From assembly GCF_030269765.1 (NCBI RefSeq), contig NZ_BSTX01000001.1:972106-1036105 (forward strand): 64,000 nucleotides of DNA, read 5' to 3'. Below the pieces are notes generated by a model. That model saw only the letters and a program-made list of their open reading frames with translations. It made no database searches and had not been told where the DNA came from. The translations under genes and the position numbers were made by a program. Positions 61,456 to 64,000 of the stretch are shown here, piece by piece (positions within the stretch are counted from its first letter, which is position 1; each line of letters starts with the position of its first letter). Source of the DNA: Actinorhabdospora filicis. GTDB taxonomy: Bacteria > Actinomycetota > Actinomycetes > Mycobacteriales > Micromonosporaceae.

Positions 61456-61614
61456 GGGGCGGGACCTTCGGTCCAGAGGGGAGGGCTCGGGAAGCCTATG
61501 CGCGAGCGCGCCAACACCGGGCGGGGCGAGTGTGAAACGCGAATGAACAGTGAGTGTCGGGCCACATCCTCGAAGCGGAGTGGCTATCGCATCGGGGAAG
61601 TAGGCTCTTGAGCC

Positions 61615-62898
61615 ATGATCTCCGCGCCCAGCCCGGTGCTGTACACCGACCACTATGAACTGACGATGGTCCAGGCCGCGCTGGCCGACGGCACCGCCGA
61701 CCGCGCGTGCGTTTTCGAGGTCTTCGCCCGCCGCCTGCCCAACGGCCGCCGCTACGGCGTCGTGGCCGGCATCGGGCGGCTGCTGGACCACCTCGCCGGT
61801 TTCCGCTTCCACGAGGAGCAGCTGGAGTACCTGTCCCGCGCCGAGGTCGTGGACGAGCGCACGCTCGCCTGGCTGGCCGACTACCGCTTCACCGGCGACA
61901 TCGACGGCTACACCGAGGGCGAGCTCTACTTCCCCGGTTCGCCGATCCTGACGGTGACCGGCTCCTTCGCCGAGTGCGTGCTGCTGGAGACCCTGGCGCT
62001 GTCGGTGCTGAACTTCGACTGCGCGATCGCGGGCGCGGCGGCGCGCATGGTGACCGCCGCGCGTGGGCGTCCCATCATCGAGATGGGCTCGCGGCGGGCG
62101 CACGAGGAGGGCGCGGTGGCGGCGGCCCGCGCGGCCTACCTGGCGGGCTTCTCGGTGACCTCGAACCTCCAGGCGGGCCTGCGCTACGGGATCCCCACGG
62201 CGGGCACGTCGGCGCACGCGTACACGCTGCTGCACGACTCGGAGCCGGAGGCCTTCGCCTCGCAGGTGGCGTCCCTGGGCACCGACACCACGCTGCTGGT
62301 GGACACCTACGACATCACCGAGGGCATCCGGCGGGCCATCGCGACGGCCGGGCCGAACCTGCGGGCGATCCGCATCGACTCCGGTGACCTGCACGTGCTG
62401 GGGCAGCAGTCGCGTGAGCTGCTGGACTCGCTGGGCGCGGTCGACACCAAGATCGTGGTCTCGGGCGACCTGGACGAGTACGCCATCGCGTCGCTGGCGG
62501 CCACACCGGTCGACATCTACGGCGCGGGCACGGCCGTGGTGACCGGTTCGGGCGCGCCCACCGCGGGCCTGGTCTACAAGCTGGTCGAGGTCGACGGGCG
62601 GCCGGTGGTCAAGCGCTCGGAGAACAAGGCGACCGTCGGCGGGCGCAAGACGGCCGTCCGGCGGCACAAGCCGACCGGTACGGCCGTGGAGGAGGTCGTG
62701 GTCTCGCAGGGCGCGCCGGAGCCGCAGCCGCACGACCGGCTGCTCCAGCGTCCGCTCGTGCGCGCCGGTGAGCGCGTGGAGGGGCTGCCGGACCTGACCG
62801 AGGCGCGCGACCACCTGCGGGAATGCCTGATCTCGATCCCGTGGGAGGGCCTGAAGCTGTCCCAGGGCGACCCGGCGATCCCGGTGCTGATGCGTTAG
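61615..62898 (+). CDS. pncB: Nicotinate phosphoribosyltransferase
   Basis: 427 residues from ATG 61615. Motifs YTDHYELTMVQAAL, FEVFARRLPNGRRYGV, GTSAHAYTLLHDSE (with the phosphorylated-His region), RIDSGDLHVLGQQ and FGAGT-like YGAGTAVVTGSGAP. It makes nicotinate mononucleotide from nicotinate and PRPP, feeding NAD salvage together with the pncA product encoded convergently. Confidence 0.95.
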   Translation: MISAPSPVLYTDHYELTMVQAALADGTADRACVFEVFARRLPNGRRYGVVAGIGRLLDHLAGFRFHEEQLEYLSRAEVVDERTLAWLADYRFTGDIDGYTEGELYFPGSPILTVTGSFAECVLLETLALSVLNFDCAIAGAAARMVTAARGRPIIEMGSRRAHEEGAVAAARAAYLAGFSVTSNLQAGLRYGIPTAGTSAHAYTLLHDSEPEAFASQVASLGTDTTLLVDTYDITEGIRRAIATAGPNLRAIRIDSGDLHVLGQQSRELLDSLGAVDTKIVVSGDLDEYAIASLAATPVDIYGAGTAVVTGSGAPTAGLVYKLVEVDGRPVVKRSENKATVGGRKTAVRRHKPTGTAVEEVVVSQGAPEPQPHDRLLQRPLVRAGERVEGLPDLTEARDHLRECLISIPWEGLKLSQGDPAIPVLMR

Positions 62899-63464
62899 CG
62901 CACGATCGGCGAACCCACGAGGGCGACCTCGGCGGCCCGCAGCTCGGCGAGGGCGGTCTCCGTGGTCGCCTTCGCCACCCCGGCGGTCATGTCCAGCAGG
63001 ACCGTCGTGGTGAAGCCCTCGCGGGCGGCGTCCAGCGCGGTGGCGCGCACGCAGTGGTCGGTGGCGATGCCGACCACGTCGACGTCGGTGACCTCGCGCG
63101 CCCGCAGCCAGTCGGCCAGGCGGGTGCTGTCGCTGCTGCCCTCGAAACCGGAGTAGGCGGCGGCGTAGGCGCCCTTGTCGAAGACGGCCTCCACGCCCGA
63201 GTGGTCGAACTCGGGGTGGAACTTCGCCCCGTCGGTGCCGACGACGCAGTGCACGGGCCAGGAGTCGACGTAGTCGGGTTCGGCGCTGAAGTGGGCGCCG
63301 GGGTCGATGTGGTGGTCGCGGGTGGCGACGACGTGGTCCCAGCGGCCGTTCGTCCGCAGCGCCTCGGTGACCGCCCGGGCCACCTCGGTGCCGCCGGAGA
63401 CGGCGAGCGAGCCGCCCTCGCAGAAGTCGATCTGGACGTCCACGACGATCAGAGCGCGAGTCAT
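62895..63464 (-). CDS. pncA: Nicotinamidase
   Basis: 189 residues, isochorismatase-fold hydrolase. Catalytic Asp in LIVVDVQIDFCEGG, metal ligands in RDHHIDPGAHF, and catalytic Cys in IATDHCVRATALDA. Converts nicotinamide (and the drug pyrazinamide) to the acid. Convergent with pncB (stop codons overlap), giving a complete nicotinamide-to-NaMN salvage pair. Confidence 0.95.
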   Translation of the reverse strand: MTRALIVVDVQIDFCEGGSLAVSGGTEVARAVTEALRTNGRWDHVVATRDHHIDPGAHFSAEPDYVDSWPVHCVVGTDGAKFHPEFDHSGVEAVFDKGAYAAAYSGFEGSSDSTRLADWLRAREVTDVDVVGIATDHCVRATALDAAREGFTTTVLLDMTAGVAKATTETALAELRAAEVALVGSPIVR

Positions 63465-63474
63465 GGCGACAAGC

Positions 63475-64000
63475 CTACGGGCGGGACGCCACGGCAGCGT
63501 AATGCCCGCAGAAGACCGCCACGCCCGCCGCCACGGTGGCGTCGAGGCGCGCCGGTTCCTCGCCGGGCAGGAACGTCACCACGAGCTGCGGGCCGGCCAG
63601 GGTGAGGCCGATGAGCTGCCGGACGGCCAGCGCGGGCTCGGCGACGTCCAGGACGCCCTTGGCGGTGAGGTCGGCGAGGGCGCGTTCGAGGGGGGCGTCC
63701 ATGAGCTCGCCGGTGACGCGGAACCACAGGCGTCCCAGCTGCGGGAAGCGGGCGACCTCGCCGATGACCAGGCGGCGCAGGGCGATGACGTCCTCGGCCA
63801 GGACCCGGCGGGTCCAGGCGGTCAGGTAGCCGGTGAGGGCGGCCTCGGCCGAGGCCAGGTCATCGGCCGCGGCCAGCGGCGGGACGTCGGCGTAGGCGCG
63901 GGTGAGGACGTCGGCGATGACGGCCAGGAACAGCCGCTCCTTGCTGCCGTAGTGCTGGTAGACGGTCGGTTTGGAGACCCCGGCCCGCTTGGCGATCTTG
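63475..64000 (-). CDS. TetR/AcrR family regulator, 5' part beyond the window
   Basis: 175 codons remain; the start lies to the right of the window. Helix-turn-helix visible at the edge: KIAKRAGVSKPTVYQHYGSKERLF. The C-terminal ligand domain (QLIGLTLAGPQLVVTFLPGE, HYAAVASRP) follows. 10 bp downstream of the pncA start on the same strand; it may regulate NAD salvage but nothing shows it. Confidence 0.85.
   Translation of the reverse strand, partial: KIAKRAGVSKPTVYQHYGSKERLFLAVIADVLTRAYADVPPLAAADDLASAEAALTGYLTAWTRRVLAEDVIALRRLVIGEVARFPQLGRLWFRVTGELMDAPLERALADLTAKGVLDVAEPALAVRQLIGLTLAGPQLVVTFLPGEEPARLDATVAAGVAVFCGHYAAVASRP

Noticed and set aside
61456..62814. Upstream extension of the glycosyltransferase gene
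   Set aside because: Runs antisense through pncB; conserved start at 61455.

Overview
The window is chromosomal DNA from a high-GC actinomycete. The evidence is the very high GC content with matching codon use, a WhiB-family protein, a SigR/RsrA thiol-stress pair, an IdeR/DtxR-type iron box, the CysO/Mec/CysM cysteine pathway, a bL37-type ribosomal peptide, and many GTG/TTG starts joined by GTGA overlaps. Two blocks are syntenic with Mycobacterium tuberculosis. About 29.5-44.6 kb corresponds to the pdtaS, TB7.3, rshA/sigH, SRAP, aroA, rsgA neighbourhood. About 54.2-63.5 kb corresponds to pncB, clpS, DUF2017, mec, cysO, cysM, murI, Rv1339. I guess Streptosporangiales/Thermomonosporaceae, but the sequence alone does not prove it. 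I saw no rRNA, tRNA, insertion sequence, prophage or CRISPR array.

Layout. 1-4.7 kb: end of a WYL regulator, an SDR enzyme, a membrane-anchored ricin-type lectin, a secreted PNGase A-like amidase and a small membrane protein. 4.8-10.1 kb: a four-gene minus-strand operon of S8 subtilase, ECF-like sigma factor, a 169-residue soluble protein and a TPR-CHAT (caspase-fold) protein, preceded by a perfect 23-bp inverted repeat. This is my best candidate for a little-described signalling or conflict system. 10.5-13 kb: secreted proteins, including a Tat-exported PhoD. 13-17.3 kb: an iron-siderophore ABC transporter around an IdeR-type box. 17.5-18.7 kb: a secreted trypsin. 19.5-25.8 kb: a double GNAT, a DUF1269 protein, a glycosyltransferase, a HelD-like helicase, a tiny Trp-rich peptide and an acyltransferase. 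25.9-29.4 kb: an assimilatory sulfate-reduction operon with a RRHVDY-type leader peptide. 29.5-38.8 kb: PdtaS, an EF-hand protein, two TetR-target pairs with visible operators, bL37, a TB7.3-like biotinyl protein, a SIS-domain enzyme, a Cys-rich small protein and an MFS pump. 38.8-40.2 kb: a gene-free repeat block. 40.2-45.1 kb: rsrA, sigR, rsgA, aroA, SRAP and a WhiB protein. 45.2-46.5 kb: a second gene-free repeat block. 46.5-50.1 kb: copper export (copZ-copA) under CsoR-like boxes. 50.2-53.4 kb: hisN, then a WXG-RTX-M91 metallopeptidase effector with a small partner. 53.4-64 kb: a Ser-less alpha/beta-hydrolase-like protein, the Rv1339-murI-cysM-cysO-mec-DUF2017-clpS block, a glycosyltransferase, pncB, pncA and a truncated TetR regulator.

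How it works together. Sulfate reduction (cysH, sulfite reductase, chelatase) supplies sulfide. The CysO thiocarboxylate pathway and SigR/RsrA belong to the thiol economy of mycothiol-using bacteria. Copper and iron handling carry their expected metal boxes. Non-coding structure is unusually rich. Two copies of a covarying 26-bp hairpin sit in gene-free stretches 20 kb apart. Next to or near them are three families of degenerate or tandem repeats (about 120, 110-135 and 256 bp).
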